In this document: positions 1 through 7,984 of the stretch, piece after piece
Numbering within the stretch: the first letter of the stretch is position 1
Layout of the letters: each line of letters opens with the position of its first letter
NCBI RefSeq assembly: GCF_900116205.1
Contig: NZ_FOZS01000001.1
Span: forward strand, 62,001-126,000
Length of the DNA stretch: 64,000 bases
Direction of reading: 5' to 3'
From: Halostagnicola kamekurae
Lineage (GTDB): Archaea; Halobacteriota; Halobacteria; Halobacteriales; Natrialbaceae
The notes under the pieces: generated by a model
What the model saw: the letters and a program-made list of their open reading frames with translations, nothing else
Told to the model about the DNA's origin: nothing
The model's database searches: none
Translations under genes and position numbers: made by a program

Positions 1-217
1 TCACCTTCGCGTAGGCATCATAGCCTCGAGAGCGCAGGACGTCGTAGATCCGTTCGGTCGTTCCCGACTTGCCGCGGGTGCCGGACACGACGATCTTGAC
101 GTCGATTTCCTCGAGTCGGCGACGGTGTTCGGTGCCGCGAGTGAGCGGTCCAGCGATGCGTCGAGCGAGCCGGGTGAGCGGCTCGGGAACGACCGTTGAA
201 GTGGTGTCGTAAGACAT
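1..217 (-). CDS. pgsB: PgsB/CapB-like poly-gamma-glutamate synthase (Mur ligase family), 5' part only
   Basis: Only the first 72 codons lie in the window; the gene runs off the left edge. The product starts MSYDTTSTVVPEPL, and around residues 43-52 shows the ATP-binding loop VVSGTRGKSGTTE. This GTRGKSGTT form of the Mur-ligase P-loop is typical of PgsB/CapB, which ligates glutamate through gamma-carboxyl groups in polyglutamate capsule synthesis at the membrane. The gene starts 33 bases after the stop codon of the PgsC-like gene on the same strand, so the two probably form one operon. Family assignment is from the P-loop and the pairing. The polymer actually made cannot be read from this sequence. 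Confidence 0.82.
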   Translation of the reverse strand, partial: MSYDTTSTVVPEPLTRLARRIAGPLTRGTEHRRRLEEIDVKIVVSGTRGKSGTTERIYDVLRSRGYDAYAKV

Positions 218-250
218 TGATAGTGTATCGATAGTTGGAATTCTCAGGTG

Positions 251-1426
251 TCAGGTATGGGTCCCGGCGGACTGTCGATCGGCGCTCGAGCGCGCCGGTC
301 GAAGTCGCTCGAGTCGAAGCGCGGACACAGCGCCGACGACGACACAGGCGACGAGCAGCGCGATCTGGGGGAGCGCCGAAAGATCGGCTGTGAGCGCTCC
401 GCCCGGTTCCGGCGTCACGACCAGCCGAAGACCGCCAAGAAAGAGCGCGAACGCACCGGTCGACAGCGATATCGACGTCGAGCGGTGCTCCGGGGGCATC
501 CGGTGGAGGTTGTACGCGGCGATGCCGATGAGGATGGCCGTAAAGAACAGGTGCAGCCCGGAGGCGACCGGGAAGAACACCGCGATCGGAATCGATCCAG
601 CGAGCGCGATGACGAGGCCGGTACCGAGTAACACCCGCCCGTACAACAGCGTCGATCGGTGGAACTGTTTGAGGATGCCATAGACGGCGGCGACGCCGAG
701 GACGTACAGCGGGATGATGGCGATCGACTGGAGCGCGAACAGCGCGAGCAACGGCAGCGCGATGATCCCGTTGAGCCTGATCCCCCACCGCACGTACGAT
801 CCCTCCGAGACGAGCATCCCCAGCGCGATGACGAGGAGGACGATCGGAAGTGAGATCTCGAGGAAGCCGCCCATATCGGCGATCACGGCGTTCCGGGCCG
901 CGGCGATATCCGAGTTAGGCCCGTACAGTACCGGGGGCGTGAGCCGGCCGAGGCGGGGTGCCATCGCGAGATTGACGAGCGAGCCGCCGAGGGCGATCAG
1001 CCCGACGAGCGTTCCGACGCTCGCGGCCACGTCCTCGAGCCGCCGGTCGGAATCGAGCTGGTGGTAGTTGTAGGCCGCGACGCCCGGGAGGATGCTCCCG
1101 GCGAACGTCGCCGTCGTGAGCGAAACCTCGAGAACGCCGAGCGCGAGGAGTCCGCCGAAGACGGCCAGCGGGACGACCATGCTGAGGATCATACCTGCCA
1201 GCAACAGCTGTCGTCCGAACAGCAGGGTTCGCCGTTGGAGCACCGCCAGCCCGACGTAAGCTGCGGCCACGCCGATGACGAACGCAGGGAGCGCGAGGAC
1301 GTCGTAGAGAGCGTACACCGCGTACATCGGAACCACGAGGACGCCCGAGAGCCGGAGTCCGTACGCCTGCACGACGCCAATTCCGACCAGTAGTCCGACG
1401 ATCATCACCAGCGAGGCAACGATCAT
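251..1426 (-). CDS. pgsC: PgsC/CapC-like poly-gamma-glutamate biosynthesis membrane protein, internally duplicated
   Basis: This is a 391-residue, very hydrophobic protein with about ten predicted membrane segments. It looks like two copies of the roughly 150-residue PgsC/CapC unit: the motif YGLRLSGVLVVPMY early in the protein is echoed by YVRWGIRLNGIIALPL in the second half, and each is followed by a stretch like RRTLLFGR or RSTLLYGR. Bacterial PgsC is a single unit and works with PgsB in the membrane synthase. I chose the ATG at 1426 because the in-frame upstream extension (to a GTG at 1585) is polar and arginine-rich and begins before the predicted transcription start. A short ORF overlaps this ATG as ATGA. 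The pgsB-like gene follows on the same strand. Confidence 0.75.
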   Translation of the reverse strand: MIVASLVMIVGLLVGIGVVQAYGLRLSGVLVVPMYAVYALYDVLALPAFVIGVAAAYVGLAVLQRRTLLFGRQLLLAGMILSMVVPLAVFGGLLALGVLEVSLTTATFAGSILPGVAAYNYHQLDSDRRLEDVAASVGTLVGLIALGGSLVNLAMAPRLGRLTPPVLYGPNSDIAAARNAVIADMGGFLEISLPIVLLVIALGMLVSEGSYVRWGIRLNGIIALPLLALFALQSIAIIPLYVLGVAAVYGILKQFHRSTLLYGRVLLGTGLVIALAGSIPIAVFFPVASGLHLFFTAILIGIAAYNLHRMPPEHRSTSISLSTGAFALFLGGLRLVVTPEPGGALTADLSALPQIALLVACVVVGAVSALRLERLRPARSSADRQSAGTHT

Positions 1427-1575
1427 CGTCGGATCGACCTCCACCGACGTTCTGGGGCGCGTCCGCCGGAACCTACCGGTCGCTCCGTCGACGGACGGGC
1501 GCGAGCGCTTCGTACGAACTGGTTTCGACGAGCTGTCTCCAGATCGGTGGTGGCGTTCGTCGCTGGATAACCCAT
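1423..1575 (-). CDS. Possible 50-codon upstream ORF overlapping the pgsC start
   Basis: An ATG at 1575 opens a 50-residue ORF (MGYPATNATTDLET...) whose TGA overlaps the pgsC ATG as ATGA, the arrangement of translationally coupled genes. A TATA-like CTTTATTTA at about 1597-1605 would place the transcription start near 1575, making this a leaderless start. The predicted peptide is rich in Arg and Pro and resembles no family I recognise, so it may be a non-functional frame in GC-rich DNA or a leader that only couples translation. Confidence 0.3.
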   Translation of the reverse strand: MGYPATNATTDLETARRNQFVRSARARPSTERPVGSGGRAPERRWRSIRR

Positions 1576-1585
1576 ACGAGCCCAC

Positions 1586-1895
1586 ACATCGAATTACTAA
1601 ATAAAGTTTATCTAGCGCTGTATTTTACTTCTAGATTATCTATACTAACTAGTGTTTTACTTATTGATACAGAAATATAACTAGTATGTTATTAGTATGA
1701 CGCTGGATGAATGTTCACTATATGAAGATTGTGGCCGTGAGCGATCGGTTTCTCGCGAAACCATCGCACGAGAGAACATATGACAAACCTACGGGAGCGA
1801 TCACGACGCGAAGGGACGCGATAGGGTCACCGAACGAACTCGACGTTTTACGTTCTCGGGGCCCGAAGGGGGAGTATCCAGTTGATTCAGAAGAG
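1586..1895. promoter_or_regulatory. AT-rich divergent spacer with two TAACTAGT direct repeats
   Basis: This non-coding stretch separates pgsC (minus) from the secreted-protein gene (plus). About 130 bases at 1586-1715 are far more AT-rich than the surrounding DNA. TAACTAGT occurs at 1646-1653 and again at 1678-1685, 32 bp apart, about three helical turns. A TATA-like TTTTA at 1846-1850 would start plus-strand transcription near 1875, about 20 bases before the ATG at 1896. The repeats could bind a regulator of either gene, but nothing here proves it. Confidence 0.4.
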
Positions 1896-2984
1896 ATGAG
1901 ATCGAGACCCGAGTTCGGAGCGGTCAAACGAATCGTCGCGATCCTGCTCGCGCTCGCCGTCGTCCTCGCGGCGGGGGTCGTCATCGGGCAAGCACCGACG
2001 CTGTTCGGCGTCGACGATCCGGACGCGTCGATCGAGTTCGACGATCAGGAAGGGGACGGAACCAACGTCACGATCGAAGCCGTGTCCCTCTCGGAAGGCG
2101 GGTTCGTCGTCGTCAGCGACAGCACCGGAACGACGCTCGGCGTCTCCGACTACCTCGAGTCCGGGGAACACCGGAACGTGACCGTCAATCGAACCGCGGA
2201 CGACGGCGAACTGCTCGGACAGTTGACCGCGACCGCCCACCGGGACAGCACCAACAACGAGACCTACGCGTACAACCAGACCGGCGGCGAGGAAGACCAG
2301 CCCTACCTCGAGGAAGGCTATCCGGTCAGCGACATCGCGTCGGTGACGATGGCCGACCGCGACGACGCGGTCGGTGACTCGTTTACCGTCGAGTCGATCG
2401 ACGCTCCCGCCTCGGCGACGACCACCGGGACGATCGAGGTGACCGGAGAGATCCGAAACCCGACCGACGATCTCGATCAACAGCAAGTCGACCTTCGTAT
2501 CGACGGGGAAGTCCTCGAGCAGCGGCTGCTCGAGCTCGAGCCGGACGAGACTCGCGAAGTGACGTTCGATGTCGACACGAACGGCACCGAACCCGGCGAG
2601 CAGACGATCGGCGTCTACACCGAAGCCGACGGCGCGATCGAGACGATCGACCTCGAGTTCGATGGAACCCCGAGTGTCGAGCCCACGAACGGAACCGACA
2701 CGAACGTCACGGCGGACGCGATAACGCCAGTTACGGGGTTCCTGGCGGTCGAGCAAGCTGCGGGCGACGATCAAAGCGATCCGCTGGGAACGAGCGAACA
2801 ACTCTCGCCCGGCGACCACGAGAACATCACCGTCGAACTCGACGAATCCGTCGGAGCGGACGAGGAACTGATACTGGTCCTCTACGAGGGCGATCCGAGC
2901 GAGATCGACGAGGCGACGCGGGTCGAACACGAGGACGGAACGCCCATCGAGAGCGAGTTCACCGTCGGCGAACTCGACGGCTAA
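1896..2984 (+). CDS. Secreted or membrane-anchored surface protein with DUF7282-like repeats and a CARDB-like domain
   Basis: The protein has 362 residues. It begins MRSRPEFGAVKRIVAILLALAVVL, where a single hydrophobic segment at about residues 12-32 serves as signal peptide or membrane anchor; the rest is acidic and extracytoplasmic. A domain near 50-135 (NVTIEAVSLSEGGFVVVSDS) and another near 275-355 (VTADAITPVTGFLAVEQA) are two copies of the haloarchaeal DUF7282-type module. Between them, around 160-260, is a CARDB-like beta-sandwich (GTIEVTGEIRNPTDD). I chose the ATG at 1896 because it directly precedes the hydrophobic segment; the upstream in-frame extension is not conserved-looking. Role unknown beyond likely cell-surface location. 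Confidence 0.7.
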   Translation: MRSRPEFGAVKRIVAILLALAVVLAAGVVIGQAPTLFGVDDPDASIEFDDQEGDGTNVTIEAVSLSEGGFVVVSDSTGTTLGVSDYLESGEHRNVTVNRTADDGELLGQLTATAHRDSTNNETYAYNQTGGEEDQPYLEEGYPVSDIASVTMADRDDAVGDSFTVESIDAPASATTTGTIEVTGEIRNPTDDLDQQQVDLRIDGEVLEQRLLELEPDETREVTFDVDTNGTEPGEQTIGVYTEADGAIETIDLEFDGTPSVEPTNGTDTNVTADAITPVTGFLAVEQAAGDDQSDPLGTSEQLSPGDHENITVELDESVGADEELILVLYEGDPSEIDEATRVEHEDGTPIESEFTVGELDG

Positions 2985-3023
2985 CCGACCGATTCTTACC
3001 CGTCCCGTCCGTACTCACGGGCG

Positions 3024-4034
3024 ATGGACGCGCCGCTGTGGACCGAGACCTACGCCCCGTCGCTCGAGGAGCTACCCCAGGACGACGCCCGCAGATACCT
3101 CCAGCGGGCGGTCGACGAGCCGATAAACCTGATCCTGCAGGGCCCGCCGGGAAGCGGGAAGACGGCGGCGGCGCGCGCGCTGGCCCGCGAGGTCTACGGC
3201 GACGACGTGGACAACGACCTGATCGAGATCAACGTCGCCGACTTCTTCGGCCGGACGAAGACCGAAATCAAGAACGATCCGCGGTTCGCGGGCTTTCTGG
3301 TCGGGCGCTCGTCGATGTCGAAACGCGACATGATCAACCACGTGCTCAAAGAATCCGCGAGCTACGCGCCCGTATCGGGTGCGTACAAGACGATCCTGCT
3401 CGACAACGCAGAGGACATTCGCGAGGACTTCCAGCAGGCTCTGCGCCGGATCATGGAGAAACACCATCGGACGACGCAGTTTATCGTCGCGACGCGCCAG
3501 CCGACGAAGCTCATTCCGCCGATCCGCTCGCGGTGTTTCCCCGTCTCCTTCCGGGCCCCCTCAAGTGAGGAGACCGTCGCCGTCCTCGAGCACATTGTCG
3601 AGGCCGAAGGGGTCGAGTACGACGCGGACGGCCTCGAGTTCGTCGCCGGGTACGCGAACGGGAACCTCAGAAAGGCGATCTTAGCCGCCCAGACGACCGT
3701 CGAAGACGCGGGCGAACTCACGATGACCGGGGCCTACGAGACCATCGGCGAGGTCGGTCTCGACGAGCAGATCGAGTCGATGGTCGATGACGCCGAGGCC
3801 GGCGAGTTCACCGACGCGCGAAAGACCCTCGACGATCTGCTAGTCGACGAAGGCCTCGACGGCGGGGAAGTCCTCGAGGAGATCCTCGCCGTCGCGCGCA
3901 AGCGGTACCACGGCGACGAACTCGCCCGAATGCACCGGCTCGTCGCGGACACCGAGTTCGAGATGCAGGAAGGCTCGAGCGACCGGATCCATGTCTCGCA
4001 TGTGCTCGCGGAGTTAGGTCGGAATCGGAATTAG
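3024..4034 (+). CDS. rfcC: Replication factor C small subunit II (AAA+ clamp-loader ATPase)
   Basis: This 336-residue AAA+ protein matches the second, divergent RFC small subunit of haloarchaea. It has Walker A GPPGSGKT at residues 40-47 and the RFC-type SRC motif RSRC at 168-171. The Walker B region reads LLDNAED (125-131), where canonical subunits have the DEAD sequence, so the second acidic residue of the ATPase site is shifted or weakened. RFC opens PCNA and loads it on primed DNA; pcn lies 22 kb away in this window. A small membrane-protein gene begins six bases after the stop. The paralogue assignment (subunit II rather than I) is from the degenerate Walker B and overall divergence. Confidence 0.85.
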   Translation: MDAPLWTETYAPSLEELPQDDARRYLQRAVDEPINLILQGPPGSGKTAAARALAREVYGDDVDNDLIEINVADFFGRTKTEIKNDPRFAGFLVGRSSMSKRDMINHVLKESASYAPVSGAYKTILLDNAEDIREDFQQALRRIMEKHHRTTQFIVATRQPTKLIPPIRSRCFPVSFRAPSSEETVAVLEHIVEAEGVEYDADGLEFVAGYANGNLRKAILAAQTTVEDAGELTMTGAYETIGEVGLDEQIESMVDDAEAGEFTDARKTLDDLLVDEGLDGGEVLEEILAVARKRYHGDELARMHRLVADTEFEMQEGSSDRIHVSHVLAELGRNRN

Positions 4035-4040
4035 GCCGGG

Positions 4041-4391
4041 ATGACTGGATCCGAGCCCGCACGCGGGAATCGTCCGGACGCAACCGACGCGTCGAATACG
4101 AGCGGCATCTCCCATACGACTCGTAGTCACCACCGTGCTGGCGGAGCTCCTGCTTCGAACCGTCGGCCCCCAATCGTCGGTCCGCTCTGGTTCGGCGTCT
4201 TCGCGTTGGTCTGTGGAGCGCTCCTCGTCCTCGCGACTGCAGTGGTGTTCGGCTACGAGTCCGCCCCGATGCAGTGGCCCGTCTTTGTACTCTTGTTCGC
4301 CTGTAGCGCGTTCGTCGTCGGAGCAACGACACGCATGCGACTCACGACGACCCAGCAAACGAGTGATACCGGCTTGAGTGCGGACCAGTAA
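4041..4391 (+). CDS. Small two-segment membrane protein, function unknown
   Basis: The predicted protein has 116 residues: a polar, Ser/Thr/Arg-rich N-terminus of about 48 residues, then two hydrophobic segments (about 47-70, GPLWFGVFALVCGALLVLA, and 75-95) and a short polar tail. It starts six bases after the rfcC stop and is probably cotranscribed with it. No domain is recognised. The ATG at 4041 is the first in frame; a later start nearer the first membrane segment is possible. Confidence 0.6.
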   Translation: MTGSEPARGNRPDATDASNTSGISHTTRSHHRAGGAPASNRRPPIVGPLWFGVFALVCGALLVLATAVVFGYESAPMQWPVFVLLFACSAFVVGATTRMRLTTTQQTSDTGLSADQ

Positions 4392-4450
4392 GCGTCTGAT
4401 GGCCAGCGGAACCACGCACGATTATCTACCCGCAACGAGAACGCTGAGTC

Positions 4451-4888
4451 ATGACTGCGCTGCTCGAGACGTACATCGAAAACCGATTTCCCGTCCAGCC
4501 CAACCACGCGAACAACAACGGGACCCTCCACGGCGGGAACCTCATGAAGTGGCTCGACGAGGTCGGCGGCATGTCGGCGATCCGGTTCGCCGGCGAGTCC
4601 TGCGTCACCGCCCGCGTCGACGAACTCGATTTCCTCCGGCCGGTGCCCCTCGGCGAAACGGCGCTCATCGAGGGGTACGTCTACGACGCGGGGGAGACAA
4701 GCGTCAACGTCGCGCTGCGGGCGTGGCGCGAGGAGCCACGGTCGGGCGAGACGGAGCTCACGACAGAATCGACGTTCACGTTCGTCGCGATCGACGAGGA
4801 CGGAACGCCGATACCGGTGCCCGAGCTCACCGTCGAGAGCGAGAAGGGCGAGCGATTGCGAGAACGGGCACTGTCCGCGAGCGAGTGA
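4451..4888 (+). CDS. Acyl-CoA thioesterase, hotdog fold (YciA/ACOT type)
   Basis: A 145-residue hotdog-fold enzyme expected to hydrolyse acyl-CoA to free acid and CoA in the cytoplasm. The diagnostic stretch NNNGTLHGGNLMKWLDE lies at about residues 22-38; the Asn and Asp in this region are the usual catalytic positions of the acyl-CoA hydrolase family. A second conserved part, VDELDFLRPVPLG, lies near 60-72. Length is typical of single-hotdog members. It starts about 60 bases after the small membrane-protein gene on the same strand. The substrate chain length cannot be inferred. Confidence 0.85.
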   Translation: MTALLETYIENRFPVQPNHANNNGTLHGGNLMKWLDEVGGMSAIRFAGESCVTARVDELDFLRPVPLGETALIEGYVYDAGETSVNVALRAWREEPRSGETELTTESTFTFVAIDEDGTPIPVPELTVESEKGERLRERALSASE

Positions 4889-4981
4889 GTGCTTTCGATA
4901 CGATACTCGGGCCCTCAGCGGTAGGGGAGGTGAGGAGTCCGTCATGGACAAAACTAATTCGTTCGTTACAGAAGTCCAACT

Positions 4982-5260
4982 ATGACATCGGATACCAACT
5001 CAACGGATGGAGAGGCGATAGTCCCCGTCACTGAGGACGGACGGGTGACGATTCCGAATCGCATCCGGGAACGACACGGGATCTCCGCACCAGGGCGAGT
5101 CGCGTTTGTCGAAAAGGAGGACAAAGAACTCGTCGTTCGACCGATCGGCTCGATGCGAGAGTTTCGGGGGCTCGAGCGGGTCGAGGACGAAGAGCGACCT
5201 GCAACGGCGATTCTTCGTGAATTGCGCACTCGAGAGGCGTGCGACGAAACTGAAAGCTGA
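4982..5260 (+). CDS. AbrB/MazE/SpoVT-type DNA-binding protein, apparently solitary antitoxin
   Basis: This 92-residue protein contains a swapped-hairpin DNA-binding domain at about residues 13-55 (EDGRVTIPNRIRERHGI...FVEKEDKELVVRPI), the fold of VapB/MazE-type antitoxins and AbrB regulators. The acidic C-terminal tail would be the part that binds a toxin. No toxin gene follows on the same strand: the next gene is the convergent vapC, whose 3' end is 15 bases away. It may therefore be an orphan antitoxin, a stand-alone regulator, or a cross-acting partner of the neighbouring VapC. Confidence 0.75.
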   Translation: MTSDTNSTDGEAIVPVTEDGRVTIPNRIRERHGISAPGRVAFVEKEDKELVVRPIGSMREFRGLERVEDEERPATAILRELRTREACDETES

Positions 5261-5275
5261 CGAATACGGAGACGA

Positions 5276-5734
5276 TCACGCGTTCACATCGACGAACCGC
5301 TCGAGAACCTCGTCCGGAACCGGATTTCTGTATTCGAACGGCTCGTCGGTACACAAGTGCTCGAAGTCCCTGTCGGTTGTTACGATCGCATCTGCATCGG
5401 CGGCGCGCGCGAGTGCCACATAGAACGAATCGTATACGTCGTGGTTCTTCTCTGCGCTGATATCGTATGCCGACAGCACGAGATCGTCGTCGACGTCGAC
5501 GAATTCCATTGGATATTGAAGGAGTGATGAGACCGCATTTCGAGCGTCGACCGTCTCGAATCCGAAATCCTCGAGAAGCCATTGGATACGTAGCGGGAAA
5601 TACCCAAAGACGACGAGCGTGTTCGCCCCCGTGAGTGCAGGAACGAGTTCGTCGGCGACGTAGGAGTGACCGGGATGGTCGTCGATCAACTGAATCGTCA
5701 AGGCGTTCAGATCGGGGACGACGCGCGCTGTCAT
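5276..5734 (-). CDS. vapC: VapC-type PIN-domain ribonuclease toxin
   Basis: A 152-residue PIN-domain protein. The conserved acidic residues of the active site are visible: Asp8 in VVPDLNAL near the N-terminus and the C-terminal cluster around DSFYVALARAADADAIVTTD followed by RDF. VapC proteins cleave specific RNAs and are held inactive by VapB. The ATG at 5734 follows the TGA of the AbrB-type antitoxin by one base on the same strand, the standard TA-operon arrangement. I did not use the longer in-frame start because it would overlap the antitoxin gene. Confidence 0.85.
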   Translation of the reverse strand: MTARVVPDLNALTIQLIDDHPGHSYVADELVPALTGANTLVVFGYFPLRIQWLLEDFGFETVDARNAVSSLLQYPMEFVDVDDDLVLSAYDISAEKNHDVYDSFYVALARAADADAIVTTDRDFEHLCTDEPFEYRNPVPDEVLERFVDVNA

Positions 5735-5735
5735 C

Positions 5736-6011
5736 TCACGTCCCACCGAACGTTGCGTCACCTGCATCGCGGAACGCCTCTTCTCCCCACTCGTCGCCCC
5801 GCGTCAGCGTTTCAAGGTCGGGAAGGGAACGAACGAGCCGAATCTCTCCACCGTCGCGAATCACGTGAAACTCCGTTCCGTCCTCGAGGTTGAGATCATC
5901 ACGAAGCGCTTTGGGGATCGTAAGCCGACCGCGATGGTTGAGTTGAGCCGTACCGTACTCGTCTTCCTCGTTTGTCTCCGGATTTGGGTTCGTTTTGCTC
6001 ACGAAGTCCAC
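5736..6011 (-). CDS. vapB: AbrB/MazE-type antitoxin of the VapBC pair
   Basis: A 91-residue protein with a swapped-hairpin DNA-binding domain at about residues 20-62 (GTAQLNHRGRLTIPKALRDD) and an acidic C-terminus that likely wraps around VapC. The start codon is GTG. A TATA-like TTTTATGG at about 6038-6045 would initiate transcription near 6014, a nearly leaderless start consistent with this GTG. VapB-type proteins usually repress their own operon. The next gene, one base after its stop, is the toxin. Confidence 0.8.
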   Translation of the reverse strand: MDFVSKTNPNPETNEEDEYGTAQLNHRGRLTIPKALRDDLNLEDGTEFHVIRDGGEIRLVRSLPDLETLTRGDEWGEEAFRDAGDATFGGT

Positions 6012-6091
6012 CTTGTGCTAGGAGAGTGTATCTATCACCATAAAACTCGGTGATCGATTCAGTCAGATTTTCGTAATCAGATTTGTCTAAT

Positions 6092-7180
6092 TCACTCGAG
6101 TACCAGGACGTACCGCGTCAGCGAGCGATGCACCCGCCGTTCGAACGCGGACTCGAGTTCCCAGCCCGCCGATCTGGCCTGGCTCAGCCACGATCGGTCG
6201 GCGACGACGACGGCGCGGGAGGCGACTCGGCGGGCTTCGGCGAGCGCGCCGGAGACGAGGTCCTCGAGTCGGTGCGTCTCGATCTTCGACTGGCGGCCGT
6301 AGGGGGCGTCGAAGACGACGCCGTCGACCGAGTCGTCTGCCAGCGGCAGGCTGGTGGCGTCGCCGCGGGCCACGTGCCACGACCCGCGAGGAACCCCGGT
6401 CGGCGACTCGGCGGAATCGTCGAGGAAGTGCTCGAGGTTCGTGCGCGCGCCGCGAACCATCTTCTCCTGGGCGTCGGTCCCGACGACGTCAGCGCCGACG
6501 AGTCCCGCTTCGACGAGCACGCCGCCGGTGCCGCACATCGGATCCAACAGTCGCCGACCCTCGCGGGCCCCGGCGACGTTCGCGACGGCGCGAGCGAGCA
6601 GCGGATCCATGCTGCCGGGCTGGAAGAACGGCTTGTCCGTCGGCGCACGCGAGCCGAAATCGCGGACGCTCTCGGCGGCGAGCCAGCCGAGCGCACAGAC
6701 CGAGACGCGTTCGCTCTGGGGCGTCGCACTCGAGTTCCCCCGGTCCTCATCGGCAAGTATCGGCTCGAGGGCGTCGCCCGTCTCGAGTTCGCCCGCCGAG
6801 AACGCAACGCGGAGGACGTGGTCCGGGTCCTCGAGATCTACCGAGAAGCCCCGGTCGACCAGCACGCCCCCGAGGGTTCGTTCGACGTTCGTGGTGGAAA
6901 CCCCGCTCGAGCCGCGGACGTCGACGGCTCGAACGGCGACCGAGCCCTCGCGGTCGAGAGTCGCCGTCTCGAGCAGCGCGCGGGCGCTCTCGAGCGTGGC
7001 GTCCGTCCGACCGAGGAGTTCGCTCGCGCAGTGGGCGTAGGCGAGCCCGCGGACGCGCTGCGGAGCGAGACCGCGTGCGACGGCGATCCCCGGGGCGATT
7101 CGATCGACGTCGGCCGCCGCACTCGCCGCCTCCCGCCTCGCGAACCGATCGTCCTCTCCGCCCAGTTCGAGGAAGTACAC
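6092..7180 (-). CDS. Trm11-family tRNA (guanine-10-N2) methyltransferase
   Basis: A 362-residue SAM-dependent methyltransferase of the archaeal Trm-G10 family, which methylates the exocyclic amine of G10 in tRNA. The N-terminal part (about 1-130) matches the THUMP-containing region that binds the tRNA acceptor stem. The SAM-binding motif LLDPMCGTGGVLVEAG is near residue 220 and the catalytic motif, usually DPPYG, reads DAPYGR near 295. I chose the GTG at 7180 (product VYFLELGGEDD...) as the family normally starts here. The frame is open to 7345, but that region overlaps the tbp promoter and a predicted minus-strand TATA box there would start transcription inside it. Confidence 0.8.
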   Translation of the reverse strand: MYFLELGGEDDRFARREAASAAADVDRIAPGIAVARGLAPQRVRGLAYAHCASELLGRTDATLESARALLETATLDREGSVAVRAVDVRGSSGVSTTNVERTLGGVLVDRGFSVDLEDPDHVLRVAFSAGELETGDALEPILADEDRGNSSATPQSERVSVCALGWLAAESVRDFGSRAPTDKPFFQPGSMDPLLARAVANVAGAREGRRLLDPMCGTGGVLVEAGLVGADVVGTDAQEKMVRGARTNLEHFLDDSAESPTGVPRGSWHVARGDATSLPLADDSVDGVVFDAPYGRQSKIETHRLEDLVSGALAEARRVASRAVVVADRSWLSQARSAGWELESAFERRVHRSLTRYVLVLE

Positions 7181-7344
7181 GACCGTTCGTCGCTTCGGGT
7201 CGAGTATGAGCCTACCGTTTTCGACGACCCGAGCGCCGAGCGAAAGCGGGGAATCGGAGGAGTATGCCCTCGAGACGCCACGCGATCGATATAAAGGGAA
7301 CTGACAGTCGTCGCACAAACCGGAGAGACGGGGTGCGGGCACCA

Positions 7345-7382
7345 ACCTTTATAAACCTTAAATACGTCTTTTTAAGCGACTT
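7345..7382 (+). promoter_or_regulatory. tbp promoter: TTTATAAA box, almost leaderless start
   Basis: TTTATAAA at 7348-7355 is a near-ideal archaeal TATA box. Adding about 26 bp predicts transcription start near 7378, five bases before the tbp ATG at 7383. The box is palindromic, so it could also serve the divergent tRNA methyltransferase gene. A second AT-rich stretch, CTTTTTAAG, lies at 7368-7376. Confidence 0.7.
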
Positions 7383-7943
7383 ATGACGGATCCGAAGGAC
7401 ACCATCAATATCGAAAACGTGGTGGCGTCGACCGGCATCGGACAGGAACTCGACCTCCAGAGCGTCGCGATGGACCTCGAGGGGGCCGACTACGACCCCG
7501 AGCAGTTTCCCGGTCTCGTCTACCGAACGCAAAATCCCAAGTCCGCCGCGCTGATCTTTCGCTCGGGCAAGATCGTCTGTACCGGCGCGAAAAGCACCGA
7601 CGACGTCCACGAGAGCCTTCGTATCGTCTTCGATAAGCTTCGTGAACTCCAGATTCAGGTGGACGAGGATCCGGAAATCGTCGTCCAAAACATCGTCACT
7701 TCGGCCGACCTCGGGCGAAATCTCAACCTGAACGCGATCGCGATCGGTCTCGGCCTCGAGAACATCGAGTACGAACCCGAACAGTTCCCCGGGCTGGTCT
7801 ACCGACTCGACGATCCGGACGTGGTGGCACTTCTCTTCGGTTCCGGTAAACTCGTCATCACCGGCGGCAAGCAACCGGTCGACGCCGAACACGCCGTCGA
7901 CAGGATCGTCTCCCGCCTCGAGGACCTCGGACTGCTCGAGTAA
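7383..7943 (+). CDS. tbp: TATA-box binding protein
   Basis: A 186-residue general transcription factor that binds the TATA box and recruits TFB and RNA polymerase. The two direct repeats are obvious: VVASTGIGQELDLQSVA and YDPEQFPGLVYR in the first half, IVTSADLGRNLNLNAIA and YEPEQFPGLVYR in the second. Length and acidic C-terminus are normal for haloarchaeal TBPs. Haloarchaea often carry several tbp genes; only one is present here. The gene stands alone, with the divergent tRNA methyltransferase upstream. Confidence 0.97.
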   Translation: MTDPKDTINIENVVASTGIGQELDLQSVAMDLEGADYDPEQFPGLVYRTQNPKSAALIFRSGKIVCTGAKSTDDVHESLRIVFDKLRELQIQVDEDPEIVVQNIVTSADLGRNLNLNAIAIGLGLENIEYEPEQFPGLVYRLDDPDVVALLFGSGKLVITGGKQPVDAEHAVDRIVSRLEDLGLLE

Positions 7944-7984
7944 TCTCGTTTTACCGCCCCGTTCTCGGACCGTACGTGGCAGGC

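Noticed and set aside
6083-7294. A 403-residue plus-strand ORF over the tRNA methyltransferase
   Set aside because: Antisense shadow; the minus strand has SAM-binding and catalytic motifs.
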